DNA of 64,000 nt from Paulinella micropora. Lineage: Eukaryota; Cercozoa; Imbricatea; Euglyphida. Positions 22,570 to 33,540 of this stretch are shown piece after piece. Each line of letters begins with the position of its first letter. Positions within the stretch are counted from its first letter, which is position 1. The notes beneath the pieces are model-generated. The model saw only the letters and a list, made by a program, of their open reading frames with translations, searched no databases and was not told where the DNA came from. A program made the position numbers and the translations under genes. The stretch spans positions 287,824 through 351,823 of the forward strand of contig BJOX01000298.1 in NCBI GenBank assembly GCA_009731375.1. Reading direction: 5' to 3'.

Positions 22570-23139
22570 TTATGTTGTAGTGAAATGTGTGTCGTGTTCA
22601 TTGATGATAAGTGAGCAGGTAGGCAAACAGCACAGATCACACAACCATTTTACTCCATGGGCTCTCACTGCATTAACATACAACTTATACTTAACTATAA
22701 CTTCATCAAATGTATCACCTTGTTCAATTAAATTACGTGCGAAATTTTCCTCTTGGCGAGACATTGGAAATTTATTTTTTTCTAACCACTTTTCCAAAAA
22801 TGCTATTTCTTTCTTAGTCTCTTTTTCTTTTCTAAGTCTCTGCCTCTTAACTTTTCTCTCTTCTTCCATTCGTCTTTTGTCTTCTTTTAGTTCCTCATCT
22901 CTCTGATTAACTGCTTCCAGTCTTGATTCAACATCGTTAAGTTCTCGTTTCAATAATCTTATTTTTTTGGACAAGTTTTTTTTCTTAGTTTCCAAATATA
23001 TTTTGTCAGAAATAATTTTTTTGTTGCTCTTGTCAGAATAATAATCAATCCAATTATTTTCTTCTCTTTCTATTTCTAACTCACTTTCGCTTGAAATTTC
23101 ATTAGCCTCTTTGGCTTCATCATCAATAAATTCGCTCAT
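22570..23139 (-). CDS. E1 coiled-coil protein
   Basis: A 189-residue open frame from 'MSEFIDDEAKEANE' (23139). An acidic N-terminus is followed by a long Lys/Glu/Arg-rich coiled coil, then 'WLEKNKFPMSRQEENFA' and a 'VIVKYKLYVN' segment. The E3 gene at 63486 has a comparable acid start, coiled coil and tail ('MIEGGKTTYNVIEEYERY'). It is placed between the accessory gene and the polymerase. Function unknown. The gene is inverted relative to its E3 relative. Confidence 0.6.
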   Translation of the reverse strand: MSEFIDDEAKEANEISSESELEIEREENNWIDYYSDKSNKKIISDKIYLETKKKNLSKKIRLLKRELNDVESRLEAVNQRDEELKEDKRRMEEERKVKRQRLRKEKETKKEIAFLEKWLEKNKFPMSRQEENFARNLIEQGDTFDEVIVKYKLYVNAVRAHGVKWLCDLCCLPTCSLIINEHDTHFTTT

Positions 23140-23511
23140 CTCTTCAAGAAGAACTGCGAGAAAGTAGGCCAAAACTGCGAAAACGTAGAAATGTTTCTGT
23201 GCTTTCGCATTTCTCAGAAAAACCATGTGATGACAACGTGCATTGACTGATGAGAAAAAAAACGAAACCAAAGCAAGCACAACGCAAAAAATTTATTTGT
23301 TCTCTGTCTTGGTTATGGGTGGTGAAATTAGTAAGTTGGTGGTGTCGTCCGTCATTGTCGGCGGTTCAACTCCCACTGCTTACTCTTAAACCATTCCTTT
23401 CCAGATGCCTTTTTTCTTCTCTTTTTTTCTCTTTTTGTAAATTCCTTTTTGATATTTGTTTCAGACACTTTTTCAACAAACATCGTCTTTTTTTTTGCTT
23501 TACTTGCTATT

Positions 23512-23566
23512 GATGTTTGACAATAAACGAGAGTGCGAATAGCACGAAGTGAAATTGTCAAATATC
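23512..23566. repeat. gene-flanking hairpin H5 (E1)
   Basis: Stem gatgtttgacaat / attgtcaaatatc. It ends two bases from the probable polymerase stop codon (23568-23570, minus strand). Confidence 0.8.
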
Positions 23567-23567
23567 A

Positions 23568-26500
23568 TTAAAAGCCGTATGGTAATGTTGTAATCTGGTT
23601 TTCTTTTAGTGGTTGTATTACTCTTTTTTTGTAAGTAAATGAAAATATCTTGTATGTGTTCAGACGAAATTGTTTTAGTCTTTTTGTTTCTCGTTATTTT
23701 GCTGTTGGTGTGAATGGTTAAATTTCCAGACTCTGCCACATTCTTTGCTATACACTTTTCACCTTTTGTTTCAAGTAAGTCCTCTGATTCTTCATATGCC
23801 TTCTTAGATAGTTCAGTGTCTTGTACTTGTAATCCGTTGCTTATAATACTAAACATATTTACTAAGTTCAATTTTTTACAAGTCTCGTAATTCATTGAGA
23901 AGCCCTTTAATTTCATTTTCGTAGTTCCGTCATCTAGTATGTAGCCGTAGGATTTAGGACCTGCTCCAACAAATGTGGTTATCTTTCTGCTTACCTTTGT
24001 CTTTTTATCTATCAATTCGTCTGTCCATTGCCCCAGTAAATCTCCTGTCGGTATTGTTGTCTGTCCTTCTTTTTCATCTACTGAATAAATCACACTATCA
24101 GTGTCATGGTATAATACTGTATTACCTAATCTGTCCATCATATCATACAATCTCATCTGTGCGTGTGCTGCAGTAAATAGTGCTACACAAATATTTGTAT
24201 TGTATGGGTCTGATACTTTTTCTGGGTGTAGGTTGTAAGATAGTTCTAAGCATTCTTTGTTTATCACATTAATTGATACTTCATTTATCTTTTTGTCGTT
24301 TAGTATTTTGTATAGTTCTGCTTCACTCCTTACTATTTTTGTTTGTGTCTTGTTGTTTTGTTGTCCAAATTTTCCCCATAGTGAGTTTAGACATAGTTTC
24401 GCCACAGCCCTTCTACCTTCATTCTTTTCAATCTTGCTTTTATCTAATTTAATTTTCATCTTTTCTTCATAGTCCTTAATGTAGTTGTCTTTGTCTTCTT
24501 CTGTTATGACATTTGAAGGATAGCCACTTGATTCCTGTTTCACTCTTAGAAATGTCTTAATATATTCTTTGAATAGTTCCGTTGTCTGCTCGTTCCAATG
24601 CCATAATTCATAAGTTTTAATAAGTCTGTAGCCTTTTTGTATTGCTTTGTAAATAAGTGGTGTTGCCCATGTGCCTGTCAGTATTCTGTCCTCGTCAGTG
24701 TGCTGACATTTGTCCTGTAAGCCTTCCTTACCACATTTATTACATAGATAATACATCATCTTTCCTCTATCTTAAAATGGAAGGACTGGGTGAATTAGTC
24801 CTCTAGGTGATAGTATTTTTATTTTGCTATACCGAATGCTGTTTTATTATTCAACATATCATATGCTTCTTTTCCTTTTATTGCTTTGTGGTGTTTCACA
24901 GGATAGGGGTCATAGTACATAACCGTCGGATAGATTCCACCAAACATAGCATGTCGTGGATTGATTGTTTCTTGCTCAATTAATGTCTCTTCTATTGTGC
25001 CTTTGAATTCTTCCTTTGTTCTTATCCTATTCCATTGACACCCCCATATTGTTATTAATTGACTAACTTCAGGATGCTGACTTATTAAAGTTTCTCGTAG
25101 TTTAGTTTCCTTGTATAGTTGTCTAAATGTTTTATTAACAGACCTTTCTCTATTCAGTTCGTTTCCATTAAAGCACTCAGGACACCCGTGCCAATAACAA
25201 CCATGGAACTCATATGCCGTTTTTGTTTTCTCGTCATATCCATCTAAGTAGGCTTTCACACCTTTAGGTAAGTTTAGTATTTTTTCTTTACCATTTAGAC
25301 CATGTTGAATTTTGGCATTGTCCTTTTTTCTCTGTATGCTAACCATTCCACACACATACGACTTGTTTTTGCTTTGTCTGTTCTGTTTGTCGGTATGACT
25401 GCTATGCTGTCCTCAGGCATGTAGTTTGCTTTGAATAGTGCCATACATGTAGAGGCAATTGTAGTGTATTGAAATGGATCAATACCAAACTCCATAAATT
25501 GTTTCCTAAACTCAGTACACCCCCGTCTTAGTATATGTCCATCACTTTGACAATATTCAATCATTTCTTTATTGAAATCAAATACTTTGCTTTTTTGTTC
25601 ATCATACCACTTTAGAAAATCATCTCTTTTCTTCTTTGAAAATGAGTTATAACCATAGTCATCTTTGTCTGGCATATTCCCTATGTATGATTGGTTGTCT
25701 GTTTTATTGAAAAAGTGAGGAAAATATCCTTTCTTTAATTCTGTAAGTCCAAATGTATCAGGAAAATCAGATAAAGGCATAGTAAGGAAAGATAGACTAT
25801 CTATAAATCTAATCTGTTCTTTTCCATTACCAATAGACATCATCATTATTTTTCCACCTTCATAGATTACAAATGGAGTTATGCCTTTTTCAATTAACCA
25901 TTTCAGCACAAATTGACAATCATACCCCCGCGCATTATGTGCTATGAATGTATAGCCCTTATGTTTCACACCCAACGCCCACTCACAGAATTGTTCAATG
26001 TTTTTATGTATGATTGGTGTGCTGTCGTTGAAATATTGACTTTCTGAATGATTGATAATATGTATTCCCGTCTCTTGATTTGCTTCAAAATCAAAGAATA
26101 CATATTTTGTTGATGGTGCATGTATGACTTTTTTCTTTATCTCACATTGGTGCCATAAAGGTTTTAGTTCTTTGCAGTTCCTGCATTTTTCATATCCGCA
26201 TTTATGTTCTCCTTTGTATGTCTTAGCACATGTGATACATTTTTTCTTTACATCACACAACTCATTTTCTTTATGATTGTTGAAACATTCATTATTAGGA
26301 AACTTTCTATTACACTCATTGCACGTTTTCCATTTTGAAATATTGTCATATCCTTTACATCCCTCGGTTAGACATATATTACATTTGAATTCACATGCGT
26401 GATTATGTTCGTATCACTTCATACATTTCTCGCAAAAGTTTCGTTTTGATAGGAATGCTTTCATACTTGTTATTGTGTCGTAATGGTTCATTGTTTTTAG

Positions 26501-27534
26501 TATATATATTTTTTTGTCCTTCATCTCTGTCTTATATACGATTTTGTCTGGATATTCAACAACAACAATGTTGTAGTCAATGTGCTTAGCAAACTCACTA
26601 ATTTCAGAAAGCACACATAAATCTTTCATGACACCAGCCTCCTCATGTAGTTTGTTTGCCAGTTCGTCCTGGATTCTGCGTCCTTTTCTGATTTGCTCGT
26701 ATTTCTCGTGTTCCTCAATCTTTGCCTTTGCTACAACTATTGCCCTTGCCAAACATATGTTGTCATCATTGTTTATTCGTATTAAACCTTTCTTTTTATA
26801 CATGTCTGTTTCTGTTATTGCTTTCAATCTTGCTCCTCCTTCAAACATCCTTACACCCACAAAATTGAAATCAATAAGTTCCATTGTTGCTCCTTCTTCG
26901 TCCATATAGTTTCGTCGTTTGATTGTAGTATAGATTCTAATCTAGTCAGTATATCTTCTAAATTGAAATCTTTTACTTTTATTAATTTTTGGTTTTGTAC
27001 ATTCCAAGTTGAAGGAATAGCACTAATACGTATTTGTATTAAGTCATTGTCTTTGTAAAGTGTTTTAAAGTCTTCAATTATAGATCCGATCATTCCTATG
27101 ATACCCTCTAATGGAAACTTTTTCACTTTTTGAGACATTGATTTACTTAATTTTATAGTATATACAGATTGCCCCACAGGTAGTTTGTGTTCAGTGTCCA
27201 GCCTTATCAGTTTATAGCCTTTGAACTCAATTACTTGTGCCTCTACATATTTTCGTTCCCTTTGTTTTCGCTCAGGTTCAGAATAAAACCTTTCAGGGTC
27301 GGATAGTGCTCCCCTTGTAGTTGTTATGTCGTAAAACCTACTACCATTAGGCTTTTTTACATACAACTTGTTTTGCCTTATTTGGATTGTTATATTTGCC
27401 TCTCTGAGTTTGTCTAGATTCCATGTGTGCTTTTTTACATACAACTTGTTTTGCCTTATTTGGAATGTTATATTCGCCTCTCTGAGTTTGTCTAGGTTCC
27501 ATGTGTGCCCGCCGTAGTAATTGGTGTTCGACAT
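23568..27534 (-). pseudogene. E1 Maverick/adintovirus-type family B DNA polymerase, inactivated
   Basis: Start 'MSNTNYYGGHTWNL' at 27534. The order is an N-terminal domain, 'INNDDNICLARAIVVAKAK', a Cys-rich zinc-binding-like region, Exo I 'FFDFEA', Exo II 'HNARGYD', Exo III 'YCQSD', then 'YEFHGCYWHGCPECF', motif B 'KLCLNSLWGKFG' and motif C 'YHDTDSV'. Lesions: an 84 bp in-frame duplication in the N-terminus; a frameshift near 26905; in-frame TGA at 26414-26416; a frameshift near 25330; loss of the segment that should carry the motif A Asp at about 24930-24936; a frameshift near 24825; in-frame TAA at 24772-24774; and a C-terminal frameshift just before the probable stop at 23568. Protein-primed polymerases of this family replicate Polinton-type genomes. 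This type differs strongly from the E2 enzyme. Confidence 0.85.
27363..27530. repeat. 84 bp tandem duplication inside E1 polymerase
   Basis: Two consecutive copies encode the same 28-residue segment beginning 'HTWNLDKLREANIT', differing by one or two residues. The frame is preserved. Confidence 0.9.
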
Positions 27535-27636
27535 ATATTGATTGGAATATAATTTTTCAAAAAACTATTTTTTATTTATATATAATATATATACATAAAA
27601 TATTATATTATCTTTAATATGAAATTAATTTTTTTT

Positions 27637-27857
27637 TCAGGTCTCAATTTGGCAGACAATACGCTGGAGCCTAATAAGGTCAGCCTTGATTTTTTCGCTT
27701 TTCTCTTTTGATTTTCTGAGTATGTCTGCCTTGTTTTTTTGATAATATTCTTTTGCTCTCATATGTGCTTTCTCTTATTTCTTCTCTGATATTCTCTCAT
27801 GCGTTCAGCGTGTTTCGCCCTTGCCTCCTCTGCAGTATATGTTGGTTTTCTACCCAT
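27637..27857 (-). pseudogene. E1 small basic 'GRKPTYT' protein, broken
   Basis: Start 'MGRKPTYTAEEARAKH' at 27857, with a TGA at 27759-27761. The remainder ('RAKEYYQKNKADILRK') continues in another frame to a stop at 27637-27639. It resembles the 58-residue E2 protein at 29795 ('MGRHKKYLTPEDKRKA', 'YYKRNKDEI'). The helical, highly basic character suggests DNA binding. In both elements it is the small gene next to the polymerase start on the end-proximal side. Confidence 0.6.
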
Positions 27858-28369
27858 TTATATTACATATAATATAATTTTTATTTATTTAAATAGAAAA
27901 TAATCAAACTTGCAATAGGGAGTACTTTTAATTTTTTCAAAAAAGATAACTAAGTTCAGGACAGCAGTAAAAACTAAGAAACAGGTTTTGATGTCTCTTC
28001 GTGTTGATTTGAAAAAAGATAGATAAGTTATCTTTTTTTAGAGTTTGAGAGAAATTCAAATATAGACTATTTAAGGCTTAATGATTGTTATATTTAATTT
28101 GGATAAAATTATGTATATTTTTGTTGAAATTAATAGTAAGACGAATTTATATAAACATATCCTTATTTTATATAAAAGATAAGTGTCCAATAGTGGTACC
28201 TATAGTAGTATAATTATATGTCTGTCTAGTATGTGGGGAACTCCGCAGACACACGTGCACTAGCTACACTAGTACGTACTAGTACTTCGAATTCCAGAGA
28301 AGAAGATCAGGAGCAGAAAAGGCAAAACACTCTTTGGGACTTTCGCATATGATTATTTTGTCTTAGGTG
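27858..28369. other. E1 right flank and transition to host DNA
   Basis: AT-rich to about 28200, then mixed host sequence. A perfect 13 bp inverted repeat (27939-27951 / 28026-28038, aaaaaagataact) is present. I cannot identify a terminal repeat because the partner end of E1 is missing. No gene seen. Confidence 0.5.
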
Positions 28370-28725
28370 CTCACCCGACTTTTGAGGCAGTTCACGGCAG
28401 TGAAGATCGTGTAAAAAGTGGTGTTCAGCACCCCACCGAATTCGAAGTTTATGTTAGGTGGGATGTGTGGTCACCCGACTTTTGAGGCAGATCATGGGGT
28501 GTGAAGACTGTGTAAAAAGTGGTGTTCAGCACCCCACCGAAGTTTGTATTAGGTGGGGCGTGTGGTCACCATACTTTTGAGGAAGTTCACGGTCAAGACT
28601 GTGTAAAAAGTGGTGTTCAGCATTTTGAAGTTTGTGTTAGGTGGGGTGTGTGGTCACCTGACTTTTGAGGAAGTTCACGCCGCCGTGAAGACTGTGTAAA
28701 AAGTGTGTGCCCACCACCCCTAGGT
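28370..28725. repeat. minisatellite, four units of about 90 bp
   Basis: Each unit contains 'acttttgagg' then 'gtgtaaaaagtg', usually with 'gtgttcagcaccccacc'. Units start near 28370, 28468, 28565 and 28652, and they diverge by substitutions and short indels. Not coding. Confidence 0.85.
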
Positions 28726-28782
28726 GATATAACCGATTTAGCTGGGCTGGGCCAATTTTTCCCTCTCTCTCTTCTTCTTCTT

Positions 28783-28980
28783 CGTTTTTATTGAGAGAGC
28801 AATTTTACAATTGGACTCAGGGAACGTCCACGTGAAAAGTATAGCTAGTAAGTTATACCTTTATCTCTCTTCTTCTTCTTCGCTTTTATTGAAAGAACAC
28901 AGTTGGACTCAGGGAACGTCCACGTGAAAAGTATAGCTATAAGTCATACCTTTATCTGAGGTGGAAACCTAGTTATTCAG
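28783..28980. repeat. host repeat array, copies 1 and 2, left of E2
   Basis: Two copies (28783-28865 and 28881-28980) of a roughly 100 bp unit containing 'ttggactcagggaacgtcca' and 'gtatagct', each preceded by CTT repeats. The same unit occurs twice more to the right of E2 (49834-49922 and 50012-50119), so E2 inserted inside this array. Confidence 0.9.
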
Positions 28981-29013
<33 letters not shown>

Positions 29014-29037
29014 TACACACACACACTCTCTCTCTCG

Positions 29038-29074
<37 letters not shown>

Positions 29075-29138
29075 GCTCTCTCTCGCTCTCTCTCGCTCTC
29101 TCTCTTCTTCTTCTTCTTGCTCTCTCTCTCTCTCTCTC
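28980..29138. repeat. TC/CA microsatellite at the E2 target site
   Basis: (TC)n, (CA)n and TTC tracts ending at the left end of E2. The last six bases, tctctc at 29133-29138, match the six after the right end (49659-49664). Confidence 0.9.
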
Positions 29139-29352
29139 AGTAGAAGATAACCCGTAATGCGGCAACGACTTTCGTCGTCGCCTTCTTACGGGTTGTAAGT
29201 AACGAAATAAGCCTTCCTATTAATTTGGCGAACTTTCAATACTAAGCATCAAAACACCAAAATAACAAAATCAAAATTTTCAAATCAATACAAGCAAACA
29301 AAATAAAGAAATCTCTCTTACTCTTTATTTCGCTTTTAAATAAAAACAAGTT
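29139..29352. repeat. E2 left terminal inverted repeat
   Basis: Matches the reverse complement of 49445-49658 over 214 bp with one mismatch (gcggcaac versus gcgacaac). Near its tip, aacccgtaa (29149-29157) pairs with ttacgggtt (29186-29194), enclosing a second GC-rich stem, so the end can fold into a hairpin. Confidence 0.95.
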
Positions 29353-29489
29353 AAAGTTTAGAATTTTTTTTTAGGTTTTTTAATAAAAACGCAATCAATA
29401 CAAGAGCATAAAACACCCCAAAGAGCCCCACCGCACGAGCACCCTGTTGTTTTTTTAAGTATTTAAAAAACAACAGAACATTAATATAA

Positions 29490-29723
29490 ATGGATACTCG
29501 CAAACAGAAGAAAGCGGAATATATCAAAGAAAGAAGAAAACAGAAATATACTTGCGTATGTGGTAAGACTATCGGAATATACGGCAAATACGCACACGAA
29601 AAAACAGAGTTTCATAGAGATTTCTTCGCGGAGAGAGATGAGATTATGATAGGAGGACATAAAGTTGTCAGAATAATTCGCAGAAATGACGATATAGAAA
29701 GATATTATAATAATCACTCGTGA
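29490..29723 (+). CDS. E2 small zinc-finger-like protein
   Basis: A 77-residue open frame. It is basic at the N-terminus, then has 'CVCGKTIGIYGKYAHEKTEF' followed by His: a C-x-C ... H-x(4-5)-H arrangement like the C-terminal Cys/His motif of the GIY-YIG enzymes here ('CECG...H...H'). It looks like a single nucleic-acid-binding finger. First gene inside the left terminal repeat, on the same strand as the polymerase. Function inferred only from the motif. Confidence 0.6.
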   Translation: MDTRKQKKAEYIKERRKQKYTCVCGKTIGIYGKYAHEKTEFHRDFFAERDEIMIGGHKVVRIIRRNDDIERYYNNHS

Positions 29724-29794
29724 TTTTTATAATAATGTTATAAAATAATTAATTTTATGTTAAAGAGTAAAATTATATTACTTATAATATAGAT

Positions 29795-29971
29795 ATGGGG
29801 AGACACAAGAAATATCTCACACCTGAGGACAAACGAAAGGCTAACTCCGAAAAGGCTCTCGCATATTATAAGAGAAATAAGGATGAAATTAATCAAAAGA
29901 GGAAGGAGCAATTAAAAGAACGAAATAGAAAACTTAAGGAATATGAAGAAACGAAGGCGAGAGGAGCATAA
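29795..29971 (+). CDS. E2 small basic helical protein
   Basis: 58 residues beginning 'MGRHKKYLTPEDKRKANS', almost entirely charged and helical ('YYKRNKDEINQKRKEQL'). It is related to the broken E1 gene at 27637-27857. Position directly upstream of the polymerase in both elements suggests a conserved replication-linked or DNA-binding role. ATG at 29795 follows an AT-rich spacer with 'ataatatagat'. Confidence 0.6.
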   Translation: MGRHKKYLTPEDKRKANSEKALAYYKRNKDEINQKRKEQLKERNRKLKEYEETKARGA

Positions 29972-30101
29972 ATAAAAAAAAAAAACGAAAAATTATTTTT
30001 ATTATGAATTTCATGTTAAAGGTAAGACACTTTATATATATATATATATATCGGTAAAACAATTTAATATTTTTCTAATATTTTATATCACCATTGATAT
30101 A

Positions 30102-32999
30102 ATGCCACCACCCTTACCATCAGCACCAAGACCAAGCGAAAATGTGAGGGAACTATTGAAAACTAGAGCACATTTATGCGAAACTAAGACAAGCGAACCA
30201 AGACGACGGGAAGTAAAACTTATTGAATTAAGACCAAAGCGAAATAGAACCTTAAATTCATATACATACACTCTTAGAAAACTAGATGTAAATTTTTATG
30301 ATATGGATGCGATTGAATTTCATATTATGAGAGCAGTAAAAGACGCTAGAACCAGAGGTATGACAAACGAAGCAAGTATTCACGTCAAATTTTCTTATAA
30401 TACTGACATTAATGACGAAAAGTGGTTTAAATGGCAAACTTTCAATGCAGTAAAGATAAAGAATGTTGAAAATTTATTTAATGCCATTTATCTATTCAAT
30501 AAGGAAAATATTGAAGCCAGTGCTAACGGATATGACCGATTTATTCATCTTATTAGAATTGAAATTATCCAAGAAAACGGAGGCGGATGTAATATTTCAG
30601 GAAGGGATAAAAAACATAGAACAGATGAAGGAATACATATTAATCCACGAAGTAGAGGTAATAATTGTTTCTTTCAAGTCAATAAAAAGATATTAAAATT
30701 TGATATTAACAAAAACAAGTGTAATGAAATTAGAAAAGAATTTAATCTTGAACCTAATTCATTCATACCTTTCTCGGTTGGTTTTGAAATATTGAAAAAA
30801 TATTGTATTGAAGGCAAGTATTTTGAAATAACTGATGCGACAACAAAACAAACTTTCAAAAACTTTGAAGACCCTTTATTTACTGCCGACGTGCTTTGTT
30901 ATCTCAAAGAAAATCATTATTTAGGGTTTATAATAAGAAACAAAAAGAAATGCCCCGATTGTTATAAAACGTACTTTGATAAACATACTTGTAATGAAGA
31001 TAGACAATCTTATGTAGATGCGATGGTTAGAAACGAGAGAAAATTATTAACTAGATTTGTTGAAATGAAATACAACAATGAAGATGAGGTTTTTCATTAT
31101 GACCTTGAGACATTTACAAATCAACAAGAATTACACACACCTTATATAGCAGGTTATACAATTGCAGATATTGGTTTTAAATATGTCGCAGGCGATGATT
31201 GTATTTCAAAATTAATAGATATTATCTTTGAATATGCGGAAGAATTAAAAAACAAAAATCCAGAAGCAAAATTATATGTTAATGCTTTTAATGGTAGTAA
31301 GTTTGACCACTACTTCCTTCAAAAAGAATTTAAAAGAAAAATAAAAGATACTCCTTTGATTAATAATGGGGCTATTATCTCATTGGAATACAAGAACATA
31401 AAATTTTGGGATATGTGTAAGCACACCGAAGGGAGCCTTAAAAAGAACCTTGAAACATTGGGTTGTAATGTTTTGAAAGGAGATTTTGACCATAGCAAAG
31501 CGAAGCGATGGGAAGAAATGGACGAGGAAACCAAAAAAGAATGTTTAGTGTATTTAGAAAAGGATGTAATTGGGCTAAAGGAATTACACGACACACTCAA
31601 TAAACAGACATTCAACGAACATAAAACTAATATAACAAAGTTTATCTCTACTTCGTCTCTTACATTCAATTTATGGAAAAAGAAAATTGGCAAAAAATAC
31701 AAAATCTATCTTCCAAAATTAAAACAAGAAAGAGACTTTAGAAAAGCGGTATATGGTGCTAGAACTTACCCAAGCAAAAGAAGATTTATCTCTGAGCAAT
31801 ATGAAAAATATAAAAGAGGTGAAATAAGTTTTGATGAGATTGTTGATTATCTCATTGATGCAGATGTTGTAAGTCTTTATCCAACTGCGATGCTTGAATT
31901 ATTTATGACGGGCAAAATAATAGAACACAACAAACCAACAGAAAAAATGTTGGGTAAATTAGGTATATGGAATGTTGATTACATATCACCAAAAAACCTT
32001 TTACACCCGCGAGTTCCATACAGAGATAACAAAGGTTGTTTAAAGTGGGAATTAAGGGATATGAAAGACCAATGGCTCACAAGTGTTGATATTGAAGATA
32101 TGATTGAACTTGGATATCAAGTAAAAATTAATCGTGGCTATTACACAGATGGAGCAGAACCAGTATTCAAAGATTATATATTAGACTTATTCAAGAAAAA
32201 ACAAAACTCAAAGAAAGGCACTCCACAATATCTATTAGCGAAGTTGTTTATGAATGCTTTATACGGGAAGACAATTCAAAGACCGATAAACTCAGTAAGT
32301 AAATATATATCTAAAAATCACGAATACTGGAAATTCTAGGCTAAGCATGTTATAACAGATATTGAAAAATTCAATGACGAACTTTGGCTTATTACAGGAA
32401 CCCCACGCGACGAACAATTGATAGAAGAAAAAATTACAAAGCCTACACAATATGGAGCCTTCATATTAGCATACAGCCGACGAATTATTTATAAGTATAT
32501 GACTGAGGCTAACCCAGACAACAACCAAGACAATGACTATTATTATACGGACACAGACAGCATTCAAAGCCATGTAAGAAATATTGAACGGATAAAGAGA
32601 TTTAGAGATGAAACAATCGGAGGAATGGATGATGACCTTGGAACTGGTTGCAAAATAATAAAAGGTTTATGGATAGCACCCAAGTTATATATGTTGGAGT
32701 ATGTAAAGAAGGATGGTAAGGAAACACACTTCCATTTCAGAGGTAAAGGCTTAGACTTAAAGAAATTAAATCCCGCTTCATATGAATTAATGGACAAGGG
32801 TGAAAGCCTAACAAACACAAGAGACTTCATAATGAAGAAGATACACACAAGTAGAAACGGCAAACAGCAACACATTGAACACTTTAGCATACAACACCAA
32901 AAGAATGTAGTAAAAGTCGTTAATAAATCGCGATGGTGTGGGAGAAACTTCTACACAGATAATGATAGTATCCCTCACGGATATCAAACGATGTTTTAG
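30102..32999 (+). pseudogene. E2 family B DNA polymerase with one in-frame TAG
   Basis: The start at 30102 gives a 965-codon frame with a single stop, TAG at 32337-32339; reading continues in the same frame to TAG at 32997-32999. Motifs: a putative Zn site 'CPDCYKTYFDKHTC', Exo I 'YDLETF' (about residue 334), Exo II 'NGSKFDHYF' (about 402), Exo III 'YLEKDVIG', motif A 'DVVSLYP' (about 588), motif B 'KLFMNALYGK' (about 715-722) and motif C 'YTDTDSI' (about 815). The TAG falls between motifs B and C, so a product ending there would lack the second catalytic Asp pair. It lacks the Maverick 'FHGCYWHGCP' region seen in E1 and belongs to a distinct protein-primed-like lineage. It may be a true lesion, readthrough or a base error. 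Confidence 0.85.
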
Positions 33000-33039
33000 A
33001 ATAAGCGAGAGTGAAACGAAAGCGCAATTCTAAAATATC
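32990..33039. repeat. gene-flanking hairpin H6 (E2)
   Basis: Stem gatgttttagaat / attctaaaatatc. It overlaps the polymerase stop codon (32997-32999). Its atatc side faces the next gene, starting at 33087. Confidence 0.8.
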
Positions 33040-33086
33040 AATTAATTATTTTTTTCAATAAATTTTTTACCAGTCTATATAGACCA

Positions 33087-33476
33087 ATGACTACCCTTAA
33101 CAGACTATGTGAGAAGTTTGAGAAACTCTCTATTGAAAATAAAAAAGAAACATTTTCTCTTACCGATGTTAAAAAGATAATTACTGACGAAATCCAAATG
33201 ATTGAAAATGCACGGGCAGGTAAGCCAAGGGATATTTTTCCATTCGGTAAGTATAAAGGTAAGAAAATTCAAGATGTAGCGGTTATTGATAAGCCATACC
33301 TTGAATGGGTTATGAAACAGCCGTGGTTTGAGAAATTTACGGACATTAAAAGTGAAGTAAAAAATATATATATAATTGATATTCGTAAATCCACACTCCC
33401 GCTACCGCTCCCGTGTGTTTTACGAACATCGTTTTCTTTTAATTATTTTTATTTAAATTTTTTATTGATGTTTTAG
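33087..33476 (+). CDS. E2 protein with ExoX-C/DUF3820-like domain
   Basis: A 129-codon frame whose folded part ends near residue 95. The segment 'FPFGKYKGKKIQDVAVIDKP' followed by 'YLEWVMKQPWF' matches the small domain found at the C-terminus of exonuclease X-like proteins and in DUF3820 proteins. The last 35 codons run through hairpin H7 and are probably not native. A TAA lies at 33373-33375, two bases before the hairpin and one base out of frame, which suggests a 1-base indel. Located just after the polymerase, so a replication or repair accessory role is plausible. Confidence 0.65.
   Translation: MTTLNRLCEKFEKLSIENKKETFSLTDVKKIITDEIQMIENARAGKPRDIFPFGKYKGKKIQDVAVIDKPYLEWVMKQPWFEKFTDIKSEVKNIYIIDIRKSTLPLPLPCVLRTSFSFNYFYLNFLLMF
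33378..33430. repeat. gene-flanking hairpin H7 (E2)
   Basis: Stem gatattcgtaaa / tttacgaacatc, with a second inner pairing of cacac with gtgtg. The gatatt side faces the gene ending just upstream. Confidence 0.8.
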
Positions 33477-33530
33477 AGTATAGCGAGAAATCTTGCGATT
33501 AGCAAGATAGAAGCGTAATTATAAAATATC
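33467..33530. repeat. gene-flanking hairpin H8 (E2)
   Basis: Outer stem gatgttttagagta / taattataaaatatc (imperfect) with an inner perfect stem atcttgc / gcaagat. It ends ten bases before the ATG at 33541. Confidence 0.75.
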
Positions 33531-33540
33531 TTTATATATC

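Larger units (their letters stand above)
10816..28200. mobile_element. element E1: left-truncated Polinton/PLV-type endogenous virus
   Basis: A contiguous block of virus genes collinear with E2 from the capsid through the integrase, followed by a Maverick-type DNA polymerase. The left end is cut inside the capsid gene at 10815/10816, so the left terminal repeat and everything beyond the capsid are missing. The right end is not defined by a visible repeat; I place it near 28200, where AT-rich sequence gives way to mixed host DNA. Most genes carry frameshifts, internal stops or deletions, so the element is a fossil. Confidence 0.85.

Noticed and set aside
10816-28200. Treating E1 and E2 as one larger element
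   Set aside because: E2 has its own complete TIRs and target duplication, and the shared genes occur twice. E1 must therefore be a separate insertion.
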